Positions 51,830 through 62,564 of a DNA stretch of 64,000 bases are shown piece by piece. How positions within the stretch are numbered: position 1 is the first letter of the stretch; each line of letters opens with the position of its first letter. The stretch spans positions 6,634,001-6,698,000 of the forward strand of contig NZ_CP109162.1 in NCBI RefSeq assembly GCF_035920445.1, read 5' to 3'. The notes beneath the pieces were generated by a model that was not told where the DNA came from, ran no database searches, and worked only from the letters and a program-made list of their open reading frames with translations. Source of the DNA: Nocardia sp. NBC_01730 (GTDB lineage: Bacteria > Actinomycetota > Actinomycetes > Mycobacteriales > Mycobacteriaceae). The position numbers were made by a program, and so were the translations under genes.

Positions 51830-51927
51830 CCGTCACGTCCTCTTTCCGGCGTCCCCCGGATGTTACTCGAGCCGAACGCGACGGCGGATAACGTCTCCTG
51901 CGCACAATCATGTCGTGCGGCTATCGC

Positions 51928-53076
51928 CTATGTGTGCGAGACCGAGGCCCAGCCCGCGACCTCTTCGGGTTTGCGCGGGCCCGGCCCGGTGTAGATGGCG
52001 GCGGGGCGGACCAGCTTGCCCAGCTGCTTCTGCTCCAGGATGTGCGCGCACCAGCCCGCGGTGCGGCCGCAGGTGAACATGGCGGGCATCATGTGCGCGG
52101 GCACCTCGGCGAAGTCCAGGATCACCGCGGCCCAGAACTCGACGTTGGTCTCGATGGCGCGGTCCGGACGGCGCTCCCGCAGCTCGGCGAGTGCGGCCTG
52201 CTCCAGTGCGACGGCGACCTCGTAACGCGGAGCGGCGAGGCGCTTCGCGGTGGCCCGCAGCACGCCGGCGCGCGGGTCCTGGGCCCGGTAGACCCGGTGG
52301 CCGAAGCCCATCAGCTTCTCCTTGCGGTCCAGGATGCCCTTGACCAGGGCCCGTGCGTCGCCGCTCTGCTCGACTTCTTCGATCATCGGCAGCACGCGCG
52401 CTGGCGCGCCGCCGTGCAGCGGGCCGGACATGGCGCCGATCGCGCCGGACAGCGCGGCGGCCACGTCGGCGCCCGTGGACGCGATCACGCGGGCGGTGAA
52501 GGTGGAGGCGTTCATCCCGTGCTCGGCGGCGGACACCCAGTAGGCGTTGATGGCCTCGGTGTGGCGCGGGTCCGGGTCACCCTTCCACCGGGTCATGAAG
52601 CGCTCGGTGACCGTGGTGCACTCGTCGATCGTTTTCTGCGGGACCGCGGGCTGGTAGATACCGCGCGCGGACTGCGCCACGTACGACAGCGCCATCACCG
52701 AGGCGCGGGCCAGGTCCTCCCGCGCTGTCTCGTCATCGATGTCGAGCAGCGGCTGGTAGCCCCAGATCGGGGCGAGCATGGCCAGACCGGCTTGCACGTC
52801 CACGCGCACGTCGCCGGTGTGCACCGGCAGCGGGAAAGGCTCGGCGGGCGGCAGGCCCCGGCCGAACGATCCGTCGACCAGCAGCGCCCACACGTCTCCG
52901 AAGGTCACCCGGCCTTCGACCAGGTCCTCGATGTCCACGCCGCGGTAGCGCAGCGCACCGCCGTCTTTGTCCGGTTCGGCGATGTCGGTGGTGAATGCCA
53001 CCACGCCCTCCAGGCCGCTGACGAAATCTCTGGGTACGGTGGCGTGTCCACCGGAAACCGCGGGGCTGGTAGTCAT
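51928..53076 (-). CDS. citA: Citrate synthase 2
   Basis: A 382-residue citrate synthase of the short type. LRYRGVDIEDLVEG, NAYWVSAAEHGMNASTFTAR with a catalytic His, SGPLHGGAPARVLPMIEE, KLMGFGHRVYRAQDPRAGVL and the Asp in EFWAAVILDF are all present. It condenses acetyl-CoA (or propionyl-CoA in methylcitrate-type members) with oxaloacetate. The order relative to gltA2 matches M. tuberculosis Rv0889c. It is divergent from pdxH. Confidence 0.93.
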   Translation of the reverse strand: MTTSPAVSGGHATVPRDFVSGLEGVVAFTTDIAEPDKDGGALRYRGVDIEDLVEGRVTFGDVWALLVDGSFGRGLPPAEPFPLPVHTGDVRVDVQAGLAMLAPIWGYQPLLDIDDETAREDLARASVMALSYVAQSARGIYQPAVPQKTIDECTTVTERFMTRWKGDPDPRHTEAINAYWVSAAEHGMNASTFTARVIASTGADVAAALSGAIGAMSGPLHGGAPARVLPMIEEVEQSGDARALVKGILDRKEKLMGFGHRVYRAQDPRAGVLRATAKRLAAPRYEVAVALEQAALAELRERRPDRAIETNVEFWAAVILDFAEVPAHMMPAMFTCGRTAGWCAHILEQKQLGKLVRPAAIYTGPGPRKPEEVAGWASVSHT

Positions 53077-53198
53077 GTTGCGACTCTCCTTGCACTTCGG
53101 GTCATATGTTCTCGTCGGTGGGAAGTTGTCGGACTTGACGAGTACATGCCGATAATCAAAACCTTAGCTCGCTGCTACCCCGGAGTAACGTCTGGCCC

Positions 53199-53927
53199 AT
53201 GCGTGACCTGGACAATTCACCCCGCGGCCAGGAAACGGCCGACTTCCTGCCCAGCGCCGATCTCGCCGCCATGCGGACCGAGTACGGCGGTGTGCCCTAC
53301 GGCAGCGGCGAGGACGTCGACCTGGACGAGAACTGGTTGGCTGGGGGCTGGGAGCCGCTCCTGCGCCACTGGATCGAACAGGCCACCGCGGTCGGCATCG
53401 CCGAGCCCAATGCTATGGTGCTCGCCACGGTGTCGCTGGTCGGCGGTATGCCACGACCGGTGGCGCGGACGGTGCTGTGCAAAGGGCTTTCGCCGGAAGG
53501 TGTGACTTTCTACACGAACTACGACTCAGCCAAGGGCGCCCAGCTGGCCGCCGTTCCGTTCGCCGCGGTCACCTTCGTGTGGCCCGCGCTGGGCAGACAG
53601 GTGCACCTGCGCGGGGCGGTCGAACGCGTGCCTGCCGAGACGACCGCGGTCTACTGGCGATCTCGGCCGAGGGACTCGCAACTGGGCGCGTGGGCCTCGC
53701 AGCAGTCCAAGCCGATCGGTTCGCGGGCCGAGCTGGATCGCACGCTCGCCGAGGCGACCGCGCGGTTCGCCGACATCGACGAGATCCCGGTGCCACCGCA
53801 CTGGGGTGGTTTCCTGCTCCGACCCGACGAGGTCGAGTTCTGGCAGGGGCGGCGCGGCCGACTGCACAACCGAATCCACGTGCGCATCGTGGACGAGACC
53901 ATGACAGTCGAGCGACTGCAGCCCTGA
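53199..53927 (+). CDS. pdxH: Pyridoxamine 5'-phosphate oxidase
   Basis: A 242-residue FMN enzyme making pyridoxal 5'-phosphate from pyridoxamine or pyridoxine phosphate. Signatures are [20 protein letters not shown] (residues 69-88), [36 protein letters not shown], and the C-terminal block [17 protein letters not shown]. The FMN-binding arginine and lysine positions are kept. It lies between the two citrate synthase genes. Confidence 0.94.
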   Translation: MRDLDNSPRGQETADFLPSADLAAMRTEYGGVPYGSGEDVDLDENWLAGGWEPLLRHWIEQATAVGIAEPNAMVLATVSLVGGMPRPVARTVLCKGLSPEGVTFYTNYDSAKGAQLAAVPFAAVTFVWPALGRQVHLRGAVERVPAETTAVYWRSRPRDSQLGAWASQQSKPIGSRAELDRTLAEATARFADIDEIPVPPHWGGFLLRPDEVEFWQGRRGRLHNRIHVRIVDETMTVERLQP

Positions 53928-53997
53928 CGTATTCCCGCTCGGCGCGTGAGAAATATCGCGTCGAGCCGGGCTGGGTGGACTCGCTACGCTGCGGCCG

Positions 53998-55278
53998 GTG
54001 AAACTGCTCGCCGACACCACCCCGCTGCGCCATCCGGATTTTCGACGCCTGTGGGCCTCGGGGATCGTCACCATGATCGGCGCGCAACTGTCCGTCGTCG
54101 CGGTGCCGCAGCAGATCTTCCAGATCACCGGTAGTTCCGGCTATGTCGGCCTGGCTGGGTTGTTCGGCCTCGCGCCGCTGATCGTGTTCGGTCTGTGGGG
54201 CGGCGCGCTCGCCGACGTGATGGACCGGCGCACGCTGATGCTCATTACGAACGCAGGCACCGGTGCCACCGCACTGGCCTTCTGGATCCAGGCGGCCGCA
54301 GGGGTGGACAGTGTGTGGGTCGTGCTCGGCCTGTTCGCGGTGCAGCAGGCCTTCTTCGCGGTGAACCAGCCGACGCGCAGCGCGACAATCCCACGCCTGC
54401 TGCCGGAAGGCCAACTGGCCGCAGCGAATTCGCTGAGCATGACGGTCATGCAGTTCGGTGCGATCGCGGGACCGGTGCTGGCGGGCGCGCTGATCCCGCT
54501 GGTCGGGCTGGCTACGCTCTACTTGATCGACGCCGTCGCACTGCTCGCCACACTCTGGGCGGTCTGGCGGCTGCCCGCACTGCCGCCGACCGGGTCGGTG
54601 CGCAGGGCCGGATTCCGGACGGTGCTGGACGGTTTCGGCTACCTGGCGACCCAGCGGGTGCTGCTCGCGTCGTTCGCGGTGGACGTGATCGCCATGGTGT
54701 TCGGGATGCCGCGTGCGCTGTTCCCACAGATCGCGCACGAGACCTTCGGTGACCCGGCCACCGGTGGCGTCGCCCTCGGGTTGCTGTTCGCCTCTATGTC
54801 GGTGGGCGCGGTGCTCGGCGGTGTGTTCTCCGGCTGGATTCCGCGCATCCGCCGTCAGGGCCTCGCCGTGCTCATCTGCATTGTGCTGTGGGGCCTGGCC
54901 ATGGTCGGGTTCGGCGTGGCCGTCGGATACACCGGACACGGTCTCGGCCTCGGCGTCGGGTTGTGGATCGCGCTGGCGTGCTCGGCATTCGGCGGTGCGG
55001 TGGACATGATTTCGGCCGCGCTCCGGGTCACCATGCTGCAGACGGTCGCCACCGACGACCTGCGCGGGCGGTTGCAGGGCGTGTTCATCGTCGTCGTGGC
55101 GGGCGGTCCGCGCATCGGTGATGTTGCCCACGGTTTCGCGGCGGCGAGCCTGGGTACTGCTGTAGCCGCGGCCGGAGGAGGTGGGCTCGTGGTGGTCGGC
55201 GTGCTCGTCGCGGCGGTCGCCTTCCCCGCGTTCACGCGTTACCGTGTCGGCCGCGCCCGTGCCGAAATACCAGCATGA
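53998..55278 (+). CDS. MFS exporter (EntS-like)
   Basis: A 426-residue membrane protein from GTG 53998 with twelve hydrophobic segments. FRRLWASGIVTMIGAQLSVV AVPQQIFQITGS at residues 14-45 and LADVMDRRTLMLITN (motif A, near 73-87) place it in the MFS_3/EntS group of exporters. EntS exports enterobactin; others export drugs. No iron box lies upstream, so a siderophore role is only a possibility. It is 190 bases ahead of gltA2. Confidence 0.85.
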   Translation: MKLLADTTPLRHPDFRRLWASGIVTMIGAQLSVVAVPQQIFQITGSSGYVGLAGLFGLAPLIVFGLWGGALADVMDRRTLMLITNAGTGATALAFWIQAAAGVDSVWVVLGLFAVQQAFFAVNQPTRSATIPRLLPEGQLAAANSLSMTVMQFGAIAGPVLAGALIPLVGLATLYLIDAVALLATLWAVWRLPALPPTGSVRRAGFRTVLDGFGYLATQRVLLASFAVDVIAMVFGMPRALFPQIAHETFGDPATGGVALGLLFASMSVGAVLGGVFSGWIPRIRRQGLAVLICIVLWGLAMVGFGVAVGYTGHGLGLGVGLWIALACSAFGGAVDMISAALRVTMLQTVATDDLRGRLQGVFIVVVAGGPRIGDVAHGFAAASLGTAVAAAGGGGLVVVGVLVAAVAFPAFTRYRVGRARAEIPA

Positions 55279-55468
55279 CCAGCACCGCGGCGCTGGACGA
55301 CGACGACAGGAGCACCTGCGAAACCTCACTGCTCCAGGACGTGTTCGTGAGGTGCCGCAGGACTACCCTCCGTATTTGTCCGTGTCGATGAACAGCTAGC
55401 GTTGGGGCAAGCGCATCGTGTGCTGACCGCGCCGATGCCTTTGGTTCTAACCTGAGAGGGATCCTTCC

Positions 55469-56782
<1,314 letters not shown>

Positions 56783-56821
56783 CGAGTTTCCACCCACCCA
56801 CCTATCGAAGGGGATAGCCGA

Positions 56822-57181
56822 ATGACCAAACCGGAGATCGAGTTCCAGGAGGGGCCCGCGCCCACCGAGCTGGTGATCAAGGACATCATCGAAGGCGAGG
56901 GCAAGGAAGCCGTGCCCGGCGGCACCGTCGAGGTGCACTACGTCGGTGTCGAATTCGAATCCGGCGAGGAGTTCGACTCGTCGTGGAACCGAGGCGAGTC
57001 CATCACCTTCCCGCTGCGCGGCCTGATCCAGGGCTGGCAGGATGGTATACCCGGCATGAAGGTCGGCGGCCGTCGTCAGCTGACCATCCCGCCGGAGCTG
57101 GCCTACGGCCCGGCCGGTGCCGGCCACCGCCTGTCCGGCAAGACGCTGGTCTTCGTGATCGACCTGCTGAACGCTGAATAG
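56822..57181 (+). CDS. FKBP-type peptidyl-prolyl isomerase
   Basis: A 119-residue protein, a single FKBP domain: VEVHYVGVEFESGEEFDSSW, SITFPLRGLIQGWQDGIPGM, VGGRRQLTIPPELAYGPAGA and LVFVIDLLNAE. It speeds proline isomerisation in the cytoplasm. ATG 56822 has AAGGGG upstream. No signal peptide. A repeat element (copy F) begins at its stop codon TAG. Confidence 0.95.
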   Translation: MTKPEIEFQEGPAPTELVIKDIIEGEGKEAVPGGTVEVHYVGVEFESGEEFDSSWNRGESITFPLRGLIQGWQDGIPGMKVGGRRQLTIPPELAYGPAGAGHRLSGKTLVFVIDLLNAE

Positions 57182-57335
57182 TTTGGCAGCGCCTGCGGCG
57201 CTGCGTGTTCGCGGCCCCTTTGTGGCTCGCATCCGAGCGGCCGATCCTCGCGACTTCGTCGCAATCGCATCGGCCGCTCGGATGCGAGCCGGGCCGCGAA
57301 CGGGCAATGCTAGGTCTCGCTTCGCTCGGAAGTGG
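57182..57335 (+). repeat. 3'-end structured element, copy F
   Basis: The short hairpin GCAGCGCC-TGC-GGCGCTGC (57186-57204) differs from other copies by a compensatory pair. The long hairpin arms (22 bp, 57224-57245 and 57269-57290) carry GCATCC/GGATGC where copy A has GCGTCC/GGACGC, again compensatory. GGGCCGCGAAC and the TAGGTCTCGCTTCGCTCGGA trailer follow. It begins at the FKBP stop. Confidence 0.85.
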
Positions 57336-57424
57336 GAGTGAGGCCGATGTGGTTGTGCTGGGCCGGGACCGGGGGGCCCTTTCAGCAGCATTTCGTGGCG
57401 CGGGCGTTGCGGTTGCGTAGCCGC

Positions 57425-57510
57425 CTGCTCGCCATTTCATCGCAGGTGCGTCAGCCGGTTGGATGTGAGCCGGGCCGCGAACACGCGGCGGCGAAGCCGC
57501 CGCAATTAAA
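57425..57510 (-). repeat. 3'-end structured element, copy G (partial)
   Basis: Minus-strand copy after the histidine kinase gene. TGTTTAATT provides the kinase stop codon; the short hairpin is GCGGCGGC-TTC-GCCGCCGC (57485-57503), then GTGTTCGCGGCCC and a broken long hairpin. The short hairpin is completely different in sequence from other copies yet perfectly paired. Confidence 0.75.
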
Positions 57511-58906
57511 CAGGGAGTACGAGGACCAGGCGGATGCCGCCGAGGGTGCCCTCGTCGAAATAGGCGCGGCCGCCGTGTAATAGGGCCTGTTGCGCGACCA
57601 AGGCGAGGCCGAGGCCGGAGCCGCCCTTGCTTGCCTGGCTGCCGCGGAAGAAGCGGTTGAAGACGGCTTCGCGCTCGTCGGGTGGGATGCCACGCCCGTT
57701 GTCGTCGATGCTGATGATGATGTGGCCGTTGGACGCACGGTGCGCGGAGACGAGGGCCTCGGTGGCTCCGCCGTGTTTCACCGAGTTCGCCAGGGCGTTG
57801 TCCACCGCAAGGCGCAGCCCGGCGGGCAGGCCGCGGGTCACCAGCTCGGCGTCGGAGTCGATGCGCACGGTGAGGCCGGGGAAGTGCCGCATGGCGTCAT
57901 GCGCTGCTTGGTCGCACAGATCGCCCACGTCGGTGGCGACGTAGTCGTGCTCGTTGGTCAGGTCGCCGGTGGCCAGCCGCTCCAGTGCGGTGAGTGTTGT
58001 CTCCACCCGGCCCTGGCTGCGTTGCAGGTCGCCGAGGATCTCCGCGCGCTGCGCCTCGTTCAGATCGAGGGTGCGCAGCACCTCGAGGTCGGTGCGCATC
58101 GCGGTGAGCGGGGTGCGCAGTTCGTGTGCGGACACGGCGGCGAAGTCGCGCGCGGTCTCCAGCGCGGCCGCAGTCTCCGCCTGCGCCTCGTCCACCCGCT
58201 GCAGCATTGTGTTCACCGCGTCGGCCAGCTTCTCCGCCTCACGCACGCCCGAGCCTTCCACCGGCGTCTTGGGATTGTGTGGGTCGGGGAACGCGCTGCG
58301 CGCGCCGACCTGCCGGGTGAGCCGGACGATCGGGCGCACCGCTGCGCCCGCAAGCAGCCAGCCGAGCGCCGCCGCGGCGGCGATGGACAGCAGTGCGCCG
58401 CCGAGCACCCAGCGCTGCTGCTCCGCGGTGGCCTCGGCCGCGCCCGCGGCGGGTATGCCGAGCGAAACCACTCGTCCCGCAGGCTGATTCTCTGTGGTGG
58501 TCAGGATCCGGTACGGGGTGCCGCCCACTGTGGCGGTGCGCGAACCGGTGGGCAGCGTGGGCAATTCGGTCGTTGTGCTCGCCGTAATCGCACCTTTGTC
58601 GCGGACGGTGACGGCCATATCGTTGTTCAGCCCGGTCATGCTGATGAAGTTGACCGCGATGACCGGCTCGATCAGCACGATGCGCGCCGCGACGGCGAGC
58701 TGCTGGTCGGACTGCTGCACGTTGTTGCGTTCGATGGCGCGGATGCTGAGCAGGCTGATCAGCGTCACGATGACGATCGCGCCTGCCGCCGCGGCGCCCG
58801 CTACCCTGGTGCGCAGCGAAAACGAACGCTGCCGAGGGGTTTTCGGCGGGGCGGCGGACATGCCCGGTTCCGCCTCGCGAGCCGGGCGGGACGCGGGCAC
58901 GGTCAT
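57506..58906 (-). CDS. prrB: Sensor histidine kinase PrrB
   Basis: A 466-residue membrane kinase. Helices at about residues 36-56 and 167-189 flank an extracellular domain, then a HAMP region. The H-box is [11 protein letters not shown] (His261), the N-box [17 protein letters not shown]1 DNGRGIP and G2 [12 protein letters not shown] 58906 overlaps the prrA stop as ATGA. By order it is the PrrB of mycobacteria, a system tied to growth and respiration genes. The last codons CCT GTT TAA come from repeat element copy G, so the native end may be altered. Confidence 0.92.
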   Translation of the reverse strand: MTVPASRPAREAEPGMSAAPPKTPRQRSFSLRTRVAGAAAAGAIVIVTLISLLSIRAIERNNVQQSDQQLAVAARIVLIEPVIAVNFISMTGLNNDMAVTVRDKGAITASTTTELPTLPTGSRTATVGGTPYRILTTTENQPAGRVVSLGIPAAGAAEATAEQQRWVLGGALLSIAAAAALGWLLAGAAVRPIVRLTRQVGARSAFPDPHNPKTPVEGSGVREAEKLADAVNTMLQRVDEAQAETAAALETARDFAAVSAHELRTPLTAMRTDLEVLRTLDLNEAQRAEILGDLQRSQGRVETTLTALERLATGDLTNEHDYVATDVGDLCDQAAHDAMRHFPGLTVRIDSDAELVTRGLPAGLRLAVDNALANSVKHGGATEALVSAHRASNGHIIISIDDNGRGIPPDEREAVFNRFFRGSQASKGGSGLGLALVAQQALLHGGRAYFDEGTLGGIRLVLVLPV

Positions 58907-59613
58907 TTCTGCGCTCGAAGGACGAACCCGACACCGCGGATCGTGTGCAGCAGCCGGGGCGTTTCGTCCACCTCCAGCTTGCGGCGCAGGTATCCGACGA
59001 AGACGTCGACTACGTTGGTGTCGGCCGCGAAGTCGTAGCCCCACACCAGTTCCAGCAGCCGTTCCCGGCTCAGCACCACGCCTACGTTCCTGGCCAGCGT
59101 GGCCAGCAGCTCGAATTCCCTTTTGGTGAGCTCGATCTCGTGACCGTGCAGCAGTGCGCGATACCCGGCGACGTCCACCTCGAGCGGGCCGATCGTGATC
59201 GCGCCAGGGGTCGTCGGAGCCGAGGTGTCCGACCGCCTGCGCAGCAGCGCCCGGATTCGCGCAACCAGCTCCGCCAACACGAATGGCTTGACCAGATAGT
59301 CGTCGGCGCCGGACTCCAGCCCGGAGATGCGGTCATCCACCGACGCGCGGGCGCTGAGTACACAGATCGGCACCTCGTTGCCCATCGCGCGCAAAGCGGT
59401 GACCACGCCCGCGCCGTCGAGCACGGGCATGTTCATGTCGAGCACGATGGCGTCCGGCGCGTGTTCGTTCACGCTGCGCAGCGCCTGCGCGCCATCCCTT
59501 GCCACCAGGACGTGGAAACCGGACAGGCGAAGTCCGCGTTCGACCGACGCCAGCACGTCCTCGTCGTCGTCGACGACGAGGACCGCCGGGATCGGGGTTG
59601 TCACGTCATCCAT
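58903..59613 (-). CDS. prrA: Response regulator PrrA
   Basis: A 236-residue OmpR-type regulator. The receiver domain has VVDDDEDV and the phosphorylation site Asp59 in IVLDMNMP, Thr/Ser and Lys at LSARAS and VKPF. The C-terminal winged helix begins near residue 140 ([52 protein letters not shown]). It overlaps prrB. PrrA is essential in M. tuberculosis as I recall. ATG 59613 is used; GTG 59604 is an alternative. Confidence 0.94.
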   Translation of the reverse strand: MDDVTTPIPAVLVVDDDEDVLASVERGLRLSGFHVLVARDGAQALRSVNEHAPDAIVLDMNMPVLDGAGVVTALRAMGNEVPICVLSARASVDDRISGLESGADDYLVKPFVLAELVARIRALLRRRSDTSAPTTPGAITIGPLEVDVAGYRALLHGHEIELTKREFELLATLARNVGVVLSRERLLELVWGYDFAADTNVVDVFVGYLRRKLEVDETPRLLHTIRGVGFVLRAQK

Positions 59614-59683
59614 TGTGCCGCCATGTGGAGAAGCTATCGGTCAGCTGACGGCTGATTTCGTCAGCACATCGGTTACTCGCAGC

Positions 59684-60067
59684 TCAATAGCTGTGGCAGG
59701 ATTCGGCCACGACACGGAGGGTGTCGCGCAACTGCGTGGTCCGCGGATCGTTCTCCGCGTCACGCGCCGCCTCCGGGTTCGCGTCGATGGTCCGCCGCAA
59801 CTCCGCCCGCCGCTGCTCGACCGGCTGATCGAACTTGCGCTGCAGCTCGGCCTTCTGCGTCGGGTTGGCATCGAGCATCGATGCCAGCTGCGGCGCCTTC
59901 GCGTGCAGCGCGGCGTCGACTTGGGCGAAGGAACAGGTGGAGTCCAGCAGTGGTGCGGCCAGCTCCATCGGATCGGCGGCCGCGATCGCGGGACTGAGGA
60001 ACAACGCAACCGTGGCGAATCCGCCCGCGGCGAGGGCGGCGGCGGGACGGCCTACGGAAAGCTTCAT
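59684..60067 (-). CDS. Hemophore-related secreted protein
   Basis: A 127-residue exported protein. MKLSVGRPAAALAAGGFATV begins a Sec signal that ends near IAAADP (residue 32). The mature part holds two cysteines (STCSFAQVDAALHAKAPQLA and the final VAESCHSY) and is helical, a layout typical of the small proteins annotated as hemophore-related (Rv0203-like) in mycobacteria, with family pattern TC-xx-Q-xxAL. A role in haem uptake is only by family name. No iron box is seen upstream. It lies between prrA and prpE. Confidence 0.7.
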   Translation of the reverse strand: MKLSVGRPAAALAAGGFATVALFLSPAIAAADPMELAAPLLDSTCSFAQVDAALHAKAPQLASMLDANPTQKAELQRKFDQPVEQRRAELRRTIDANPEAARDAENDPRTTQLRDTLRVVAESCHSY

Positions 60068-60179
60068 GGATGTTGCCTCCAGATCATCGATGGGTTCGGT
60101 CTCGAGGTTATTGCGGGCAATTGGCGCACGGGTGAACGCCTTCTGAGGAAACTCTGAGAAGCGTTGCCGGACCGCAACC

Positions 60180-62243
60180 TCAGGACCGCGCGACCGAGTC
60201 CACGTCGGGCGCCACCACATCGTCGGGGTTCTCGATGGTGTCCGGCACCGACTCCTCCAGCGTGGGCCGCGCCGTGCGGATCTGCTCCGCCAGCGACACG
60301 AGCGCCGCGGGATCGTCGATGGTGGATGGCACCTCGAATGTCTCGCCGGAGATGATCTGCCGGATGGTCTTGCGCAGGATCTTGCCCGATCTGGTCTTGG
60401 GCAGCGCGGTCACGACGACCGCGTCGTGCAGGGTGGCGATCGCGCCGATCTGGTCGCGCACCCGCTGGATCAGTTCGTCGCGCAGCTGTGCCGGATCGAT
60501 CTCGACGCCGGACTTCAGCACCACATAGGCCAGGGGTCGGTGGCCCTTGAGTTCGTCGGGCAGACCGATCACGGCGCATTCGGCGACCGCATCATGACCG
60601 GCGATCACGGCCTCGATGCTGCCCGCCGAGAGCCGGTGCCCGGCCATGTTGATGACGTCGTCGCTGCGGCCGAGGACGAAGAGGTAGCCGTCCTCGTCGA
60701 AGTAGCCGGAGTCGCCGGTGAGGTAATGACCGGGGTAGGCGGAGAGGTAGGACCGTTCGTAGCGGGCATCGTCGTGCCACAGTCCGGTGAGCGTGCCGGG
60801 CGGCAGCGGCAGTCCGATGACGATATTGCCCTCGGTGTTCGGGGCCACCGCGTTGCCGGAGGAATCGAGCACACGTAGTCGATAGCCGGGCACCGGCACC
60901 GAGGCCGACCCCGCCTTGATCGGGAGCTGCTGCAGGCCGAGCGGGTTCGCGCAGATCGGCCACCCGGTCTCGGTCTGCCACCAGTGGTCGACCACGGGGC
61001 AGTCGGAGCGGCCCGCGAGCAGGACCTCGTCGGCCCAGGTGTAGGTGGCCGGGTCCAGCCGTTCGCCCGCGCAGAAAAGCGCGCGCAGCGAGGACAGGTC
61101 GTAATCGCGCGCCAGCTCGGCGTCGGGATCGGCCTTGCGGATGGCGCGCAGTGCGGTCGGCGCTGTGAACAGCACGTCGACCTTGTGCTCGGCGATCACC
61201 CGCCAGTACGCCCCCGCATCGGGGGTGCCGATCGGCTTTCCTTCGTACAGCAGGGTGGTCGCGCCGACCAGCAGCGGCGCGTAGACGATGTAGGAGTGCC
61301 CGACCACCCAGCCGACGTCGGACGCCGCCCACATCACCTGACCTGCGTCGACGCCGTAGATGTTGCGCATGGACCAGGCGAGGGCGACCGCGTGCCCGCC
61401 GTTGTCTCGGACCACGCCCTTGGGTTTCCCGGTCGTGCCGGAGGTGTAGAGGATGTACAGCGGATCGGTCGCGGCGACCGAGACCGGATCGGCGAGTGGC
61501 GCATCGCGGACAGCGTCGTCCCAATCGAGCCATTGTGCCGCGATGGTGTGGGTGGAGCTCGGTAGGGATTCGGTGGCGGGCTGCGGCGGAGGGAAGGGGA
61601 TGGTCTGGAACTGCGGCCGCTGTTTGACGATCACCGTGCGCGGCGCGGTGGTCTCGGCAAGGTCCAAAGCCTGCAACACGATCGGGAGGTACTCGATCTT
61701 CTTGCCCGGTTCGAGGCCGCCCGACGCTGTGACGATCAGCACGGGCTCGGCGTCATCGATACGCGCCGCCAGCTCCGGCGCGGCGAAGCCGCCGAACACC
61801 ACCGAGTGCACCGCTCCGATTCGCGCACAAGCCAGCATCGCGATCACGGCCTCGGGGATCATCGGCAGGTAGATCACCACGCGATCGCCCGCCGAGACGC
61901 CCAGCCCGGCCATCGCTCCCGCGAACCTGGACACCTGCTCGAGCAACTCGGCGTAGGTGATGACGACTCTGGTGTCGGTGATAGCGGAGTCGTATATCAA
62001 TGCGGGCTGATGCGCGCGACTTTCCCCGTCGGGGGTGCTTCCATGCACATGCCGGTCGAGCGCGTTGAACGAGGTGTTGAGGCGAGCGTCCGGGAACCAC
62101 CTGGCCGCCGGGCGGGCGTTGGTGTCGACGATCTGCGTCGGCGGCACGTCCCAATCGATCGCCGTGGCCGCCGCGGTCCAGAACTCAGCGGGATCGACCA
62201 AGCTGGTCTGGTAGGCCGGTCGGTACTCGTGCCTCACGTTCAA
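60180..62243 (-). CDS. prpE: Propionyl-CoA synthetase
   Basis: A 687-residue acyl-CoA synthetase of the ANL superfamily, activating propionate (or acetate) to the CoA ester. P-loop YTSGTTGKPKGVVRDNGG, VVDHWWQTETGWPI, GYLFVLGRSDDVINMAGHRL and the catalytic lysine in LPKTRSGKILRKTIRQI are present. WMRNIYGVDAGQ-like SMRNIYGVDAGQVMWAASDV is typical of PrpE. The start is TTG 62243 with GGGAG eight bases upstream; GTG 62237 is an alternative. Divergent from the sensor kinase gene. Confidence 0.9.
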   Translation of the reverse strand: MNVRHEYRPAYQTSLVDPAEFWTAAATAIDWDVPPTQIVDTNARPAARWFPDARLNTSFNALDRHVHGSTPDGESRAHQPALIYDSAITDTRVVITYAELLEQVSRFAGAMAGLGVSAGDRVVIYLPMIPEAVIAMLACARIGAVHSVVFGGFAAPELAARIDDAEPVLIVTASGGLEPGKKIEYLPIVLQALDLAETTAPRTVIVKQRPQFQTIPFPPPQPATESLPSSTHTIAAQWLDWDDAVRDAPLADPVSVAATDPLYILYTSGTTGKPKGVVRDNGGHAVALAWSMRNIYGVDAGQVMWAASDVGWVVGHSYIVYAPLLVGATTLLYEGKPIGTPDAGAYWRVIAEHKVDVLFTAPTALRAIRKADPDAELARDYDLSSLRALFCAGERLDPATYTWADEVLLAGRSDCPVVDHWWQTETGWPICANPLGLQQLPIKAGSASVPVPGYRLRVLDSSGNAVAPNTEGNIVIGLPLPPGTLTGLWHDDARYERSYLSAYPGHYLTGDSGYFDEDGYLFVLGRSDDVINMAGHRLSAGSIEAVIAGHDAVAECAVIGLPDELKGHRPLAYVVLKSGVEIDPAQLRDELIQRVRDQIGAIATLHDAVVVTALPKTRSGKILRKTIRQIISGETFEVPSTIDDPAALVSLAEQIRTARPTLEESVPDTIENPDDVVAPDVDSVARS

Positions 62244-62531
62244 ACCCGTGACTCCCTAGCCTCGCCTCGATGCCCGCCTCGATAGATCTGGTTGATTGTG
62301 GCAGACTTCACGCGACGCCCGGGTGGGTGCCGCGACCTTTGGTTTTGCCTGGAACTGGCAGGTCAATGATCGCAACATCACGCCAAGTCGCCCAAGAAGT
62401 TATTGATCCGTTAGAATCTGATGTCACTTATTTTGGGCCGTCGTAGACGCAATTTCTCGGCCAGCCGCAGCTCTCGGCCAGCTCCACCTGTCGAGCCAAG
62501 CACGCGATTGTGGAGGTTCGGTTGATGGCGC
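62244..62531. other. Intergenic promoter region between prpE and the sensor kinase
   Basis: About 290 bases between divergent genes, clearly more AT-rich around 62360-62440. It should contain both promoters. I see no gene or strong palindrome in it. Confidence 0.5.
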
Positions 62532-62564
62532 GTGGTAGAGGCCAGTTTGGAAAGTGAGTGGGAG

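Noticed and set aside
53998..55278. Assignment of the MFS gene as the siderophore exporter for the nbtS/nbtT product
   Set aside because: It resembles EntS, but it lies 41 kb away and has no iron box; the link is not supported.
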